A stretch of DNA of 64,000 nt from Parvularcula marina (GCF_003399445.1 NZ_QUQO01000001.1:62001-126000), one strand, 5' to 3'; counted from the first letter of the stretch, positions 45,917-55,131 are shown. Made by a program: numbers and translations. Notes: generated by a model not told the origin, from the letters alone.

Positions 45917-45939
45917 AAGTGGTATTGAAAATAATACTT
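45917..45939. promoter_or_regulatory. NsrR-like 11-1-11 dyad in the cydD-cydA control region
   Basis: AAGTGGTATTG-A-AAATAATACTT, half-sites identical at 8 of 11 positions. It shares the 10-mer AAAGTGGTAT with the nsrR promoter. Located between divergent cydD and cydA, fit to repress either. Confidence 0.6.
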
Positions 45940-46024
45940 ATATGGCGAGCGACGGGACAGAGCTGCGATTCGTTCAGGATTTTGCACCGAATCCGCCATA
46001 CTCCGCCCTCAAAGGAGACATCTG

Positions 46025-47626
46025 ATGCCTGACTTACTCGTTGCCGATCTCTCCCGGTGGCAGTTTGCCTTAACGGCCATGTATCACTTCCTCTTTGTAC
46101 CGCTGACTTTGGGTCTATCCATGATTCTCGTGGTCATGGAGGGCGCCTATGTCATGACGGGCAAGGAGGTGTGGCGCCGCACCACGAAATTCTGGATGAA
46201 TCTGTTCGGGATCAATTTCGTGCTGGGGGTGGCGACCGGGATCACAATGGAATTCCAGTTTGGCACGAACTGGTCCTATTATTCCCATTATGTAGGTGAC
46301 GTATTCGGTGCGCCGCTGGCGATCGAGGGGCTGATGGCCTTCTTCCTCGAAGCGACCTTGGTTGGCCTCATGTTCTTCGGCTGGGACAAACTGTCCCGCC
46401 CGGCCCATTGGATGGTCACCTTCTTTGTGGCGCTGGGATCGAACCTTTCGGCGCTGTGGATCCTGATTGCCAATGGCTGGATGCAGAACCCGGTCGGCTC
46501 GGAATTCAATCCGGACACGATGCGCATGGAGGTCACCAATTTCATGGAGGTGCTCTTCAATCCCGTCGCGCAGGCAAAATTCGTGCACACGGTCAGTGCC
46601 GGCTATGTCACGGCGGCGGTTTTCGTGCTCGGCGTGTCGGCTTGGTATGTGCTGAAGAACCGCCATCTGGGCCTCGCCAAACGGTCGATGGCGGTGGCCG
46701 CGTCCTTCGGTCTCCTCTCGTCCCTGTCGGTCGTCGTGCTGGGCGATGAGAGCGGCTATACGCTCACCGATAACCAGAAAATGAAGCTCGCCGCACTTGA
46801 GGCGATGTGGCACACGGAAGAAGCCCCTGCACCGCTGACGCTCATCGGTATTCCAGACAGGGAAGCCCGCGAAACGCATCTGGAAGTGCAAGTGCCTTGG
46901 GTGCTTGGCCTGATCGCGACACGCTCGCTGGATGGTGAGGTCGAAGGCATCCTGCCACTGGTGGCGATTGCCGAGGACCGGATCGAAAACGGGGTGAAGG
47001 CCTATGACGCCGTCGCTCGCCTGAATGCAGACCCGGACGATGCGGAGGCCCGCACCATATTCGAGGCGACGAAACGCGATCTCGGTTATGGCATGCTGCT
47101 CCTGCGATATACGGATACCCCGTCCACGGCGGATGAGGAGACCATCGCCAAGGCGGCGTGGGACACGGTGCCGCATGTCGCGATGTCGTTTTATTCCTTC
47201 CGCCTGATGGCCGGGCTCGGCTTCCTCTTTATCGGGGTCTTTGCGCTGGCCTTCTATTTCATCAGCCTGCGCCGGAACGTGCCGAAACTGTTCCTGCGGC
47301 TCGCGGTCCTGATCATCCCGCTGCCGTGGATTGCGGCGGAGCTGGGCTGGATCCTTGCCGAAACCGGGCGTCAGCCATGGATCATCGATGGCGTGTTGCC
47401 GACATTCCTCGGCGTCTCATCCCTAAGTGCCAGTCAGGTGATCACGACCATGGTCGGATTCACCCTGATCTACGGTACGCTCGCCGTGGTCGAGGTCAGC
47501 CTGATGATCAAGGCGATTAGCGCCGGGCCGGGGGCACGGCTGTTCCCGGCAGGCGGCGGAGGGAGTGACACGGACGAATTGTCACCCGCTGCTGCCGCTG
47601 CACCCAGCATCAAATTTGACGTCTAG
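46025..47626 (+). CDS. cydA: Cytochrome bd ubiquinol oxidase subunit I
   Basis: 533 residues, AAAGGAG before the ATG. It carries hemes b558, b595 and d and oxidises ubiquinol with O2, tolerating sulfide and NO. The heme-binding histidine in ALTAMYHFLFVPLTLG and the GRQPW motif (AETGRQPW) are present. A long quinol-binding loop (about 250-365) is visible, as in the L-type subfamily. About nine membrane spans. First of cydABX. Confidence 0.96.
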   Translation: MPDLLVADLSRWQFALTAMYHFLFVPLTLGLSMILVVMEGAYVMTGKEVWRRTTKFWMNLFGINFVLGVATGITMEFQFGTNWSYYSHYVGDVFGAPLAIEGLMAFFLEATLVGLMFFGWDKLSRPAHWMVTFFVALGSNLSALWILIANGWMQNPVGSEFNPDTMRMEVTNFMEVLFNPVAQAKFVHTVSAGYVTAAVFVLGVSAWYVLKNRHLGLAKRSMAVAASFGLLSSLSVVVLGDESGYTLTDNQKMKLAALEAMWHTEEAPAPLTLIGIPDREARETHLEVQVPWVLGLIATRSLDGEVEGILPLVAIAEDRIENGVKAYDAVARLNADPDDAEARTIFEATKRDLGYGMLLLRYTDTPSTADEETIAKAAWDTVPHVAMSFYSFRLMAGLGFLFIGVFALAFYFISLRRNVPKLFLRLAVLIIPLPWIAAELGWILAETGRQPWIIDGVLPTFLGVSSLSASQVITTMVGFTLIYGTLAVVEVSLMIKAISAGPGARLFPAGGGGSDTDELSPAAAAAPSIKFDV

Positions 47627-47635
47627 GAGGCTGTC

Positions 47636-48781
47636 ATGACGGAAATACCGCTCGATTATGCCACGCTGAAAATCCTCTGGTGGGGATTGGTCGGTGCCCT
47701 GTTGATCGGCTTTGCCGTGACCGATGGTTATGACCTTGGCGCGGCCTCGCTTCTGCCTTTCGTGGCAAAGACGGACAAGGAACGCCGGCTGGTCATCAAC
47801 TCCGTGGGCCCTACATGGGAAGGCCATCAGGTCTGGCTGATCACTGGCGGCGGCGCGCTATTTGCCGCCTGGCCGTTTGTCTATGCAGTCAGTTTCTCTG
47901 GCTTTTATCTTGCCATGTTCGTGGTGCTCGCGGCGCTCATCCTGCGGCCTGTCGGGTTCAAATACCGCTCGAAACGGCAAAGCGCCGCTTGGCGGTCGGG
48001 CTGGGACTGGGCGCTGTTTGTCGGCGGGTTCGTCCCGGCGCTGATCTTTGGTGTGGCGCTTGGCAATGTGCTGCAGGGCGTGCCCTTCAATCTCGATAGC
48101 ACGCTGCGCGCCAGCTATGATGGTGGGCTGTTTGGCCTCCTCAATCCTTTCGCGCTGCTCTGCGGGCTCGCCTCGGTGGCGATGCTGGTCATGCATGGTG
48201 CGGCTTATCTGGTTGCCAAGCTCGAACGTGGTCCTGTTCTTGATCGTGCGGCGGGTTTCGGGACGTGGGCCGGGATCGGTGTCCTGATCTTCTATGCCGC
48301 CGCCGGCGTCTGGCTGATGGTCTCCGGGATGGGCTACCGCATCGTCTCGGAGATTGATCCGCAGGCGGTGGCCAACCCGTTGCGCAAGGAAGTCGTCGTC
48401 GAGACCGGCGCGTGGCTGGCCAATTACGGCAAATATCCCTGGATGATCCTCGCCCCAGTGCTCGGTTTTGCGGGGACGGTGCTCGCCATTCTGGGCCTTC
48501 GCAAAAAGGCCGGCTGGACGATTGTGGCTTCGGGGCTCGCGGCAGCCGGGATCATCGCCTCGATCGGGGCATCGATGTTTCCCTTCATCCTGCCAAGCAC
48601 CGTCAATCCTAATGCCAGCCTGACGGTCTGGGACAGTGCCTCAAGCCAGACGACCCTCTTCATCATGCTGATCGTCACGGTGATCTTCCTGCCCATCATC
48701 CTGATTTACACATCATGGGTCTTCAAGGTGCTGTGGGGCCGTCTGGGAACGGAAGAAGCCAATTCAGCTGGCGCATATTAG
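47636..48781 (+). CDS. cydB: Cytochrome bd ubiquinol oxidase subunit II
   Basis: 381 residues with eight to nine membrane spans. The conserved start region ADGYDLGAASLLPF-like (TDGYDLGAASLLPF) and GPTWEGHQVWLITGGGALF match the family. It supports heme insertion and proton access to CydA. It follows cydA by 9 bases and precedes cydX. Confidence 0.96.
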   Translation: MTEIPLDYATLKILWWGLVGALLIGFAVTDGYDLGAASLLPFVAKTDKERRLVINSVGPTWEGHQVWLITGGGALFAAWPFVYAVSFSGFYLAMFVVLAALILRPVGFKYRSKRQSAAWRSGWDWALFVGGFVPALIFGVALGNVLQGVPFNLDSTLRASYDGGLFGLLNPFALLCGLASVAMLVMHGAAYLVAKLERGPVLDRAAGFGTWAGIGVLIFYAAAGVWLMVSGMGYRIVSEIDPQAVANPLRKEVVVETGAWLANYGKYPWMILAPVLGFAGTVLAILGLRKKAGWTIVASGLAAAGIIASIGASMFPFILPSTVNPNASLTVWDSASSQTTLFIMLIVTVIFLPIILIYTSWVFKVLWGRLGTEEANSAGAY

Positions 48782-48798
48782 AGAGAAGGAACAAGATA

Positions 48799-48918
48799 AT
48801 GTGGTATTTCTCCTGGATCCTCGGCCTTGGCCTTGCGCTCACATTCGGCATTCTCAATGCCATGTGGAACGAGGTGGCGATGACCGAAGCGGGTGAGGAA
48901 GATCTCGAGATCGACTGA
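48799..48918 (+). CDS. cydX: Cytochrome bd small subunit
   Basis: 39 residues (MWYFSWILGLGLALTFGILN), ATG 48799 with GAGAAGGA upstream. One membrane helix, the conserved W-Y-F-x-W-I-L-G signature, and an acidic C-terminus. CydX stabilises the bd oxidase heme centres. Too short for many gene finders. Confidence 0.93.
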   Translation: MWYFSWILGLGLALTFGILNAMWNEVAMTEAGEEDLEID

Positions 48919-48943
48919 CCCTCACTGCTCACGCTGATAAAGA

Positions 48944-48973
48944 AAAGCCCGGCAGTGATGTGCCGGGCTTTTT
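48944..48973 (+). terminator. Rho-independent terminator after cydX
   Basis: GCCCGGCA and TGCCGGGC around a 6-base loop with A-run before and T-run after. It can act on both strands and also ends the convergent outer-membrane gene. Confidence 0.93.
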
Positions 48974-48995
48974 CATGCGTACGGGGAAGAAGAGA

Positions 48996-50486
48996 TCAGA
49001 AGGAGCGCCGGAGACCGGCATAGATATTGGTATTGTCCTCAAACTGACCAAAAAACGCCTGCGGCTCACCATAGAAGACATTGACCCCGCCATCGACGAG
49101 CCAGTTATCGTCGAGCTTGTAGCTCGCCCGGGCGCGCAGATAGCCATCTTCCTGATTGGGGCTGTAGAAAATGAACAGGCTGAGCGTCAGGTTCTGGTTA
49201 TAGGCAAGTTTTGTCAGCCGCGTGGTGATGACATGCCGGATCTCGTCGGGCTCTTCAGCGCCCATGGGCAGGGCGGCGGCCAGCGCATCATGGTCGAGTG
49301 TCTGCTCAGTATAATATTGCAGCCCGATGGTCAGGTTGGTCATCGCCTCGCGTTCATAACCGACGAGAAAGCGGGCCTGACTGTTCGGCAGGAAGGGATT
49401 GTCCCCATCAGGATCATCCTTGCTGTCATAATAGCCGACTTCCGCATTACCGATCCCGCCAAGGAAGGGTCCGCGAATGCTGGCGCCATAGACAGCAAGC
49501 TCGGGGAAGATGAACCGGCCCTGAGTGTTGAACCCGGCGGGGCTCTTCCAGTAGCCGTCATATGTGTAAGCGGCGAGTTCGAACGTACCGGCATTGCGGG
49601 AGAAGCGGATGGCGATCTCGTCATCATCGAACCAGCCATCGGGCCGGACAGGATCGATCACCATGTCCTCACCCGCAATCATGCCGGTCAAGGGATTGAG
49701 ATAGGAAATCCGTGTGCCGTCAATATAGCGGTCGGCATCGAAACGCGGCGTATAGACCAGATCAACATTGACGATGTCAGAAAAGAACGATGCCCGGATC
49801 GCATCGGATGGCGCTTTGAGATATTCATCATCGCGACCGATGAAGAAGGAATTATAATCCTTCGGGAACATGTCATTGATGAAGACAAGATCGCCCGTTC
49901 CCCAGGTTGCGATCTGGCGACCGATCTTGAGGTCAAGGAAATCGCTCGGGCGCAGGACCATATTGGCTTCGCGCAGATCGATGAAACCACGGCCTTTCTC
50001 CAGGTCGATGGCATAATCATTGGCAACCGGATCAAATAGGAAATCCGCTGTCAGGTTAAAGAGCGCCGGTCCGGCACTTAGCTCGGTCTGAAGCTGGGTG
50101 CGGATCTCGCCAATCGAGGCGCCGTCCTGCGTCTCGTCTTCCTGCAGGCGGATGCCGCCGCGGGCTTCGACGAAGCCTGTGAAGTGTTCCATGAACCAGT
50201 TTGGCGCCGATTTCTCGGCGTCCGGCGTATCGGTAGAGGAAGGAGCGCTTCCCAACCCCGAGGGGAGGCTGGGAAGCGCCTTATCCTGTACCGGCTTGTC
50301 CTTTTCGTCCGTCTTTCCCAGACCCGTCGGCAATGAGGGGAGGCCGGACGGAGAAGAGGCGGATTTTTCCTGCTCCTGTTTTTGCTCCTTATCCGAATCG
50401 CCACTCAGGCCTTTCGGCAGAGGCGGCAGATCCTGGACAAGGGCCGTCGACAGAAGAAGGGAGAGAAGGCTGACCGGAACGGACAT
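48996..50486 (-). CDS. Outer-membrane beta-barrel protein of an RND-associated set
   Basis: 496 residues. A signal peptide (to about residue 18) is followed by about 75 disordered residues with three copies of an LPxLPxGLG motif (LPPLPKGLS, LPSLPTGLG, LPSLPSGLG) and Lys/Glu/Gln-rich spacers. From about residue 100 the sequence has alternating beta strands (DUF1302/porin-like), ending LRRSF with terminal Phe. It is encoded downstream of a LolA-like protein and an RND transporter, the usual trio for transenvelope export. Substrate unknown. Confidence 0.7.
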   Translation of the reverse strand: MSVPVSLLSLLLSTALVQDLPPLPKGLSGDSDKEQKQEQEKSASSPSGLPSLPTGLGKTDEKDKPVQDKALPSLPSGLGSAPSSTDTPDAEKSAPNWFMEHFTGFVEARGGIRLQEDETQDGASIGEIRTQLQTELSAGPALFNLTADFLFDPVANDYAIDLEKGRGFIDLREANMVLRPSDFLDLKIGRQIATWGTGDLVFINDMFPKDYNSFFIGRDDEYLKAPSDAIRASFFSDIVNVDLVYTPRFDADRYIDGTRISYLNPLTGMIAGEDMVIDPVRPDGWFDDDEIAIRFSRNAGTFELAAYTYDGYWKSPAGFNTQGRFIFPELAVYGASIRGPFLGGIGNAEVGYYDSKDDPDGDNPFLPNSQARFLVGYEREAMTNLTIGLQYYTEQTLDHDALAAALPMGAEEPDEIRHVITTRLTKLAYNQNLTLSLFIFYSPNQEDGYLRARASYKLDDNWLVDGGVNVFYGEPQAFFGQFEDNTNIYAGLRRSF

Positions 50487-50508
50487 GCTTGAACCTCAGT
50501 TTTGGCTG

Positions 50509-51312
50509 TCAGCGCATGTAACGGCGCGGCGGGGTGCGCAGATAGCGCTCCGAGAACACATCGTCGGGCAGGCCGACATCATATTCGACGGTCTCATAGG
50601 TGAGGGTCGTCGACCCGCCCATATTAGTGTCAGTCATTTCAGATTTCGTAACCGTCGGATGGCCTTCGATGACATCGACCGCCTGCGCCGTATAGGTACG
50701 GTAGATATTGCCCTGTGCGTCGAAATATTCCGTCTTCACCGGGATGAAGCTTTCCTTGTGGATATAGTTGCGGAATTTGGAAAACTCGACGGCGCCGGTA
50801 TTTTTCGGCGTTGAATCTATGATGTAATAATCGTCCGTGACCTCCACGAGTTCGTGGGTATCCTCGGCGGGGCCACGGCCCGAGACATCTTCATAGAAGA
50901 AATGCGAGCCAACAAAGCTGGTTCGCTCATCGCTGGCGGCGATGCGTTTGACGAGGTCGAGCGCCGGCAGATAAAGCCAGCGGTCGTCATCGGCTTCCAT
51001 GTGCTTCCACACCATAAAGGCCGTGCCCTTCACATCGGCGGGCAGGTCGAAGAGGACGTAGAATTTCTGGTCGCCATTATCGACATCGCCGACATCGGTG
51101 CGGAGGATCGTGAATTCGCGGGAGCGGGTGCGTCCCTGCTCATCCTTGATCTCCATATGGACTTTGGCCTTGCCGTCCTGACCCTGATAATAGGCGGTGG
51201 CGGATGCTTTGTTGACAATGTCCTGAACCGCCGGCGCGTCTTGCGCGAAAGCAGGCGTGCCGAGGGCGAAGACGATGGCTGTGCTGGCGATAAGGTTTCT
51301 GAGGTTTTTCAT
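50509..51312 (-). CDS. LolA-like outer-membrane lipoprotein-sorting protein
   Basis: About 267 residues from ATG 51312 (GAGGAG nine bases upstream). Signal peptide ending AFAQDAP. The mature part has the LolA-like PF17131-type fold: half-open barrel with DRWLYLPALDLVKRI and FSERYLRTPPRRYMR. Proteins of this group carry hydrophobic molecules across the periplasm and pair with RND/MMPL exporters. The RND gene lies just upstream. Confidence 0.83.
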   Translation of the reverse strand: MKNLRNLIASTAIVFALGTPAFAQDAPAVQDIVNKASATAYYQGQDGKAKVHMEIKDEQGRTRSREFTILRTDVGDVDNGDQKFYVLFDLPADVKGTAFMVWKHMEADDDRWLYLPALDLVKRIAASDERTSFVGSHFFYEDVSGRGPAEDTHELVEVTDDYYIIDSTPKNTGAVEFSKFRNYIHKESFIPVKTEYFDAQGNIYRTYTAQAVDVIEGHPTVTKSEMTDTNMGGSTTLTYETVEYDVGLPDDVFSERYLRTPPRRYMR

Positions 51313-51345
51313 TTTGTGAACTCCTCTGCTCACTGAATATATGGG

Positions 51346-54000
51346 TCAGGCTTGCGCCGGTTCAAGAGGCTCCGGTTTCTCCTGTTTGGGGAAGAGAAAC
51401 CGTTGCAGCAGGGTGATGATGGCAGGCAGGCCGATCAGCGTGCCGATCCCGGCAAGCACCAGAATGGCGGAGATGAAGACGCCCACGGTCTTGTAGGGGA
51501 CGAGTGGTGCCATCAGTAACGGCAGGAAACCCGCGCCGATGACGATCACATTACGCAGGATGGCGCGTGCCGGCTCACCGAACATATAGCCGAGCGTGTC
51601 TTTCCAGTTGCCATAGCGGGTGAAGGATTCCTTCGCACGCGCATTGAAGTGGATCGCATAGTCGATCGCGAGACCCAGCGAGAGTGAGGACAGAACCGCA
51701 ATCGGCATGTCGTAATCCTTCCCGATGATCCCGATTGCGCCATAGATCATGGCGATGGTCACCGTCAGCGGCGCCATGGAAATCAGCCCCCAGAGCAGTG
51801 AGCGGAACATGACCACCATGATGATCAGAACAATGATGAAGCTGCCGAGGAAGGATTTAAGCATCCCGGCGACCATCTTCGCCTGCCACACCGTGTTGAT
51901 ATAGGTGAGGCCGAACCAGTCGTGGGTCAGGCCGACTTCCTCACCATGCTCATCCATATAGGCAGCCACGGCGTGGACGACTTCATTCATGTCCTTGTTG
52001 TCACCGCTTTTGAGCTGCACCCAGATATTGAGGGTCCGGTAGTCCGGGGTCACCATTTTATAGAGATCGCCCGGACGGTGGGAGTTCTCGAAAGTGACGA
52101 GGGTCTGGGCAACGCCGGCGACACTTTCCGGGATGCGGCATTCGGCTTCCTCGCCGCCGAGCAGTTCGCGGTGCACGGTCTTGACGATATCGGGGACGGC
52201 GTTGGATTTGCCGACATAGCCTGAGGCGAGGAGGTGCGCCTGCAGCCCTTCAACGAAATGCAGCATGTCGGGGCGTTTGAAGACTTCCTCCGGTAGGCGG
52301 ACAGAATCGATGGCGACGACGACATCGTCCCAGGCGACCCAGATATCATCATCTTCGGCGGCATCGCGCGCGGCACTGGCCCAGTCCGTCAGATCGGTGA
52401 TGATCGCCTCGCGGCTTGCATCCCCGCCGGTGATCGTTCCAAGGCGTTGAGCTGCGGCATCTGCCTGTTCCGTGCCCAGCGCATCGAGCTGGGTCTTCAG
52501 CCGGGTGGCCATGATGTCCATCGTCTCCTCGGCGACGGTCGGCGTCAGGGTCAGATAGGCCATATAGGTCCCGGCAAAGCGTTCATTGAGCGCAATGTCG
52601 GCCTTGCGGATCTCATGGTTCAGGGAGAACCATTTGACCGGGTTGTCATTGATCTGGATACGGCTGATCCCATAGCCCGCGACAACAAACCCTGCGACGA
52701 AGAGGATGATGATCAGCCGCGCATGGGTGAAGGAGACCCGGCCGATCATCCGCAAGAAGGCGGAGAGGGGGGATTTGTATTGCGGGCCCTCGACCGCGCC
52801 CTTCATGCCGAAATTCTCGAAGGCTTTCTCCGGCATCAGCATGATATAGGCGGGCACCATGGTCACGGTGGCGAGCCAGGCGAAGAACACGCCGAGCGCC
52901 ACGAAGATCCCGAAAATCTGCACAGGCGGGATCGGGGTCAGGGCCAGCGAGGCAAAACCGGCACAGGTCGTCACGGTGGTGATGACCATCGGCCACCACA
53001 GCTCTTTCATCGTATGACGGAGCGTTTTCTTGCGGTCCTTGAATTGCGGATAGAGGTCGAAGAAGTCCGACAGGATATGCACCGCATCAAGGACGGCAAT
53101 TGGCATCACGAAGATGGGGATCATCGAGCTCATGATGTGTACGGTGTTTCCCGTCGCAACCAGCAGGCCCATCGCGCCGATAACCGCGACCATGGCGACC
53201 AGCATCGGTGCGATGATCAGCTGCACCTTGCGGAAGAACAGCCACATCAGGATGAAGATGAGCAGCATCGCGGCAGGGGCGGAGATCGCCATCTGCTTGA
53301 ACATCTCCTTGCCGAACTGGTCCTGCGCGATGGGCAGGCCGGTAATGTGCCAGGTGGCGGCTGAATCGAATTCGGCGATCTTTGTGCGCAGCTCGCTCGC
53401 CACGCGATAGCTCATGTCTTTCGAGGTAATCGGCAGGTAAAGCGCGATGGCCTTGCCGTCTTCTGAGACGAGCGTGCCGTTCAGTGTCGGGATGTTCTGG
53501 GCTTTCTCGCGAATGGCGATGGCGTCTTCGGCCGTCTCCGGTGGCGCAGACATGAGATATGAGAAGCTGACAGAGCCAAGGCCCGCCTGCTCGATAGAGT
53601 CCACATTGGAGGGCGCAATGATATCAGCGGGAACGACGCCGCGCGTCTCGCCATCTTCTTCCCAGCGCAGCGTGCCCGCGAATTTAGTCAGCTCATAGAT
53701 CTCCGTCAGCGTCTCTACATTGAAGACGCCTTCGGGATTTTCGGGCTCCACAACACCGACAACGACGAAATCGTTGAGCCCGAAATTTGCCTTCATGTCA
53801 TTGTGATAGACACGGACCGGTTCGTCCGGGGACAGCATGTTCTCCGGGTCCGTATCAATCTTGAGCCCGTTGAGGAACGGCATGGCCCCGGGGGCCAGCG
53901 TCGGCAGTGCCACCAGCGCGATCATGAACAGGCTGAAAAGCCCATAGGCCCACATCAGGGCGCCGGGTTTCTTGGTGGCATTCTCGACGATCGGATTCAT
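51346..54000 (-). CDS. RND/MMPL-superfamily exporter
   Basis: 884 residues with two repeats, each with membrane spans and a large periplasmic domain (about 45-215 and 450-680), and the sterol-sensing-like five-span segments. The family is inner-membrane lipid or hydrophobic-compound exporters. LolA-like and barrel proteins encoded downstream complete a transenvelope route. The gene follows DUF2892 by 27 bases. No lipid-specific motif identifies the cargo. Confidence 0.88.
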   Translation of the reverse strand: MNPIVENATKKPGALMWAYGLFSLFMIALVALPTLAPGAMPFLNGLKIDTDPENMLSPDEPVRVYHNDMKANFGLNDFVVVGVVEPENPEGVFNVETLTEIYELTKFAGTLRWEEDGETRGVVPADIIAPSNVDSIEQAGLGSVSFSYLMSAPPETAEDAIAIREKAQNIPTLNGTLVSEDGKAIALYLPITSKDMSYRVASELRTKIAEFDSAATWHITGLPIAQDQFGKEMFKQMAISAPAAMLLIFILMWLFFRKVQLIIAPMLVAMVAVIGAMGLLVATGNTVHIMSSMIPIFVMPIAVLDAVHILSDFFDLYPQFKDRKKTLRHTMKELWWPMVITTVTTCAGFASLALTPIPPVQIFGIFVALGVFFAWLATVTMVPAYIMLMPEKAFENFGMKGAVEGPQYKSPLSAFLRMIGRVSFTHARLIIILFVAGFVVAGYGISRIQINDNPVKWFSLNHEIRKADIALNERFAGTYMAYLTLTPTVAEETMDIMATRLKTQLDALGTEQADAAAQRLGTITGGDASREAIITDLTDWASAARDAAEDDDIWVAWDDVVVAIDSVRLPEEVFKRPDMLHFVEGLQAHLLASGYVGKSNAVPDIVKTVHRELLGGEEAECRIPESVAGVAQTLVTFENSHRPGDLYKMVTPDYRTLNIWVQLKSGDNKDMNEVVHAVAAYMDEHGEEVGLTHDWFGLTYINTVWQAKMVAGMLKSFLGSFIIVLIIMVVMFRSLLWGLISMAPLTVTIAMIYGAIGIIGKDYDMPIAVLSSLSLGLAIDYAIHFNARAKESFTRYGNWKDTLGYMFGEPARAILRNVIVIGAGFLPLLMAPLVPYKTVGVFISAILVLAGIGTLIGLPAIITLLQRFLFPKQEKPEPLEPAQA

Positions 54001-54027
54001 CGCATGGGCTCCGGAAAAGAGAGGGGG

Positions 54028-54231
54028 TTATTTAAAAGCGCAGCCTGAATTGAGGCCCATGGCCTTGAAGATCATCGCTGCGGGGCAAAAGCCGGTGAAG
54101 GCCGCCTGCAGCATGTTCAGGCCGACAAAGCCGGTCAGAAACAGCCAGTACGGATGAGCCGTCAGGCTCAGCGCAATGCTCACCAGAATCATGGTGCCAG
54201 CGAGGGCGAAAACGGCGCGGTCGATATTCAT
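54028..54231 (-). CDS. DUF2892 small membrane protein
   Basis: 67 residues, two membrane spans (about 6-26 and 29-50). The DUF2892 signature [12 protein letters not shown], then [16 protein letters not shown], is clear. DUF2892 domains are often fused to or encoded next to rhodaneses (as in YgaP), which ties it to sulfane-sulfur handling. It heads the RND operon. Confidence 0.88.
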   Translation of the reverse strand: MNIDRAVFALAGTMILVSIALSLTAHPYWLFLTGFVGLNMLQAAFTGFCPAAMIFKAMGLNSGCAFK

Positions 54232-54251
54232 GTCTAATCTCCAGATTGTGC

Positions 54252-54283
54252 ACTTATATATACGGATATTCGCATATATAAGT
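54252..54283. promoter_or_regulatory. Candidate operator: ACTTATATAT-n12-ATATATAAGT
   Basis: Perfect 10-bp arms at 54252-54261 and 54274-54283. It lies upstream of DUF2892 and just inside the 3' side of the ArsR gene, the natural site for repression of the RND operon. The central segment ACGGATATTCGC resembles the GCGGATATACAG beyond the ArsR start. Confidence 0.6.
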
Positions 54284-54295
54284 CAAATTTTTTTA

Positions 54296-54637
54296 TCAGG
54301 CCGTGGCCCCAACTTTGCGGCGTGCGGGCTTAGCGGCACCATTTTCGCTGCAGAACATGCCGTGCAGGATCTCGACGACCTGACGCGCGCCGTCATTGGC
54401 CAGCGAGTAATAGACCGTCTGGGCTTCCTTGCGGGTCTTCACGATGCCTTCCATGCGGAGGAGGGCGAGTTGCTGGGACATGGTGCTCTGGCGCACATCA
54501 AGGGATTCACATAGCTCCCCGACACTCATCTCGCCGGAAATCAGCTGACACACGATCATCAACCGCTTCTCATTGGCGAGAGAGCGGAGGAAATCGGCGG
54601 CGTCGCCGGCGGATTGCTGCATGTCCTCTATATTCAT
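54296..54637 (-). CDS. ArsR-family persulfide sensor (SqrR/BigR-like)
   Basis: 113 residues. Winged helix with SVGELCESLDVRQSTMSQQL. Cys30 (LMIVCQLI) and Cys96 (LHGMFCSEN) are 66 apart, the same spacing as Cys42/Cys108 of BigR and Cys41/Cys107 of SqrR, which form a polysulfide bridge on exposure to persulfides and release DNA. Cys43 is extra. It is expected to repress the rhodanese (divergent) and the DUF2892-RND operon (downstream). Confidence 0.9.
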   Translation of the reverse strand: MNIEDMQQSAGDAADFLRSLANEKRLMIVCQLISGEMSVGELCESLDVRQSTMSQQLALLRMEGIVKTRKEAQTVYYSLANDGARQVVEILHGMFCSENGAAKPARRKVGATA

Positions 54638-54725
54638 GATTGCGGATATACAGATAAACGGCTATGTTGTCAAGGTCACCAAACGCCGCCACACGCGGCA
54701 ATCCCCAACTATATAGGAGACTCCC

Positions 54726-55067
54726 ATGCGCGATCTATCCCCCGCCGAGATAAAGGCTGGCATGGCTGATGGAAAAATCATGCTGATCGATGTCAGGGAG
54801 CCGCATGAATTCAGCGAATCGAGGATCGCAGGGGCGTTCAATTTCCCGTTATCGACCTTTGACCCGCTGGCCCTGCCGGTCTCTGGAGACCGCCAGATCG
54901 TCTTTCACTGCGGCACGGGCAAGCGCTCCGGCATGGCGCTCGACCAGTGCCAGCAGGAGGGAGTGGCGGTCACCTCGCATATGGCGGGCGGCATTCAGGC
55001 CTGGCGCAAGGACGGTCTAAAAGTGATCGCCGTTGATCCCTCGACGGGGCAGCTCAAGGAAATCTGA
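54726..55067 (+). CDS. Rhodanese-like sulfurtransferase
   Basis: 113 residues, single rhodanese domain. The active-site loop has Cys62 in VFHCGTGKRSGMA. It accepts and transfers sulfane sulfur, usually with thiosulfate or persulfide donors. Divergent from the ArsR sensor and convergent with sqr, so it is part of a sulfide-oxidation set. Cytoplasmic (no signal peptide). Confidence 0.92.
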   Translation: MRDLSPAEIKAGMADGKIMLIDVREPHEFSESRIAGAFNFPLSTFDPLALPVSGDRQIVFHCGTGKRSGMALDQCQQEGVAVTSHMAGGIQAWRKDGLKVIAVDPSTGQLKEI

Positions 55068-55090
55068 GGCGTCCAACAGCGGTACAAAAA

Positions 55091-55120
55091 AAGGGCGGCA
55101 TATGCCGACCTTCTTCTTTT
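55091..55120 (+). terminator. Bidirectional terminator between rhodanese and sqr genes
   Basis: The 12-bp palindrome CGGCATATGCCG sits in a stem extended by GG/CC and AA/TT, with an A-run on the left and a T-rich tract on the right, so both converging genes can stop here. Confidence 0.75.
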
Positions 55121-55131
55121 GGGGAGAATGC

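Noticed and set aside
46115-47176. 353-codon minus-strand frame opposite cydA
   Set aside because: His/Arg/Glu-rich antisense shadow; the plus-strand frame is an intact CydA with heme ligand and GRQPW.
48960-50039. 359-codon plus-strand frame after cydX
   Set aside because: Starts inside the cydX terminator and lies opposite a signal-peptide-bearing barrel protein.
52447-53364. 305-codon plus-strand frame opposite the RND exporter
   Set aside because: His/Asp/Gly-rich shadow of membrane-span codons.
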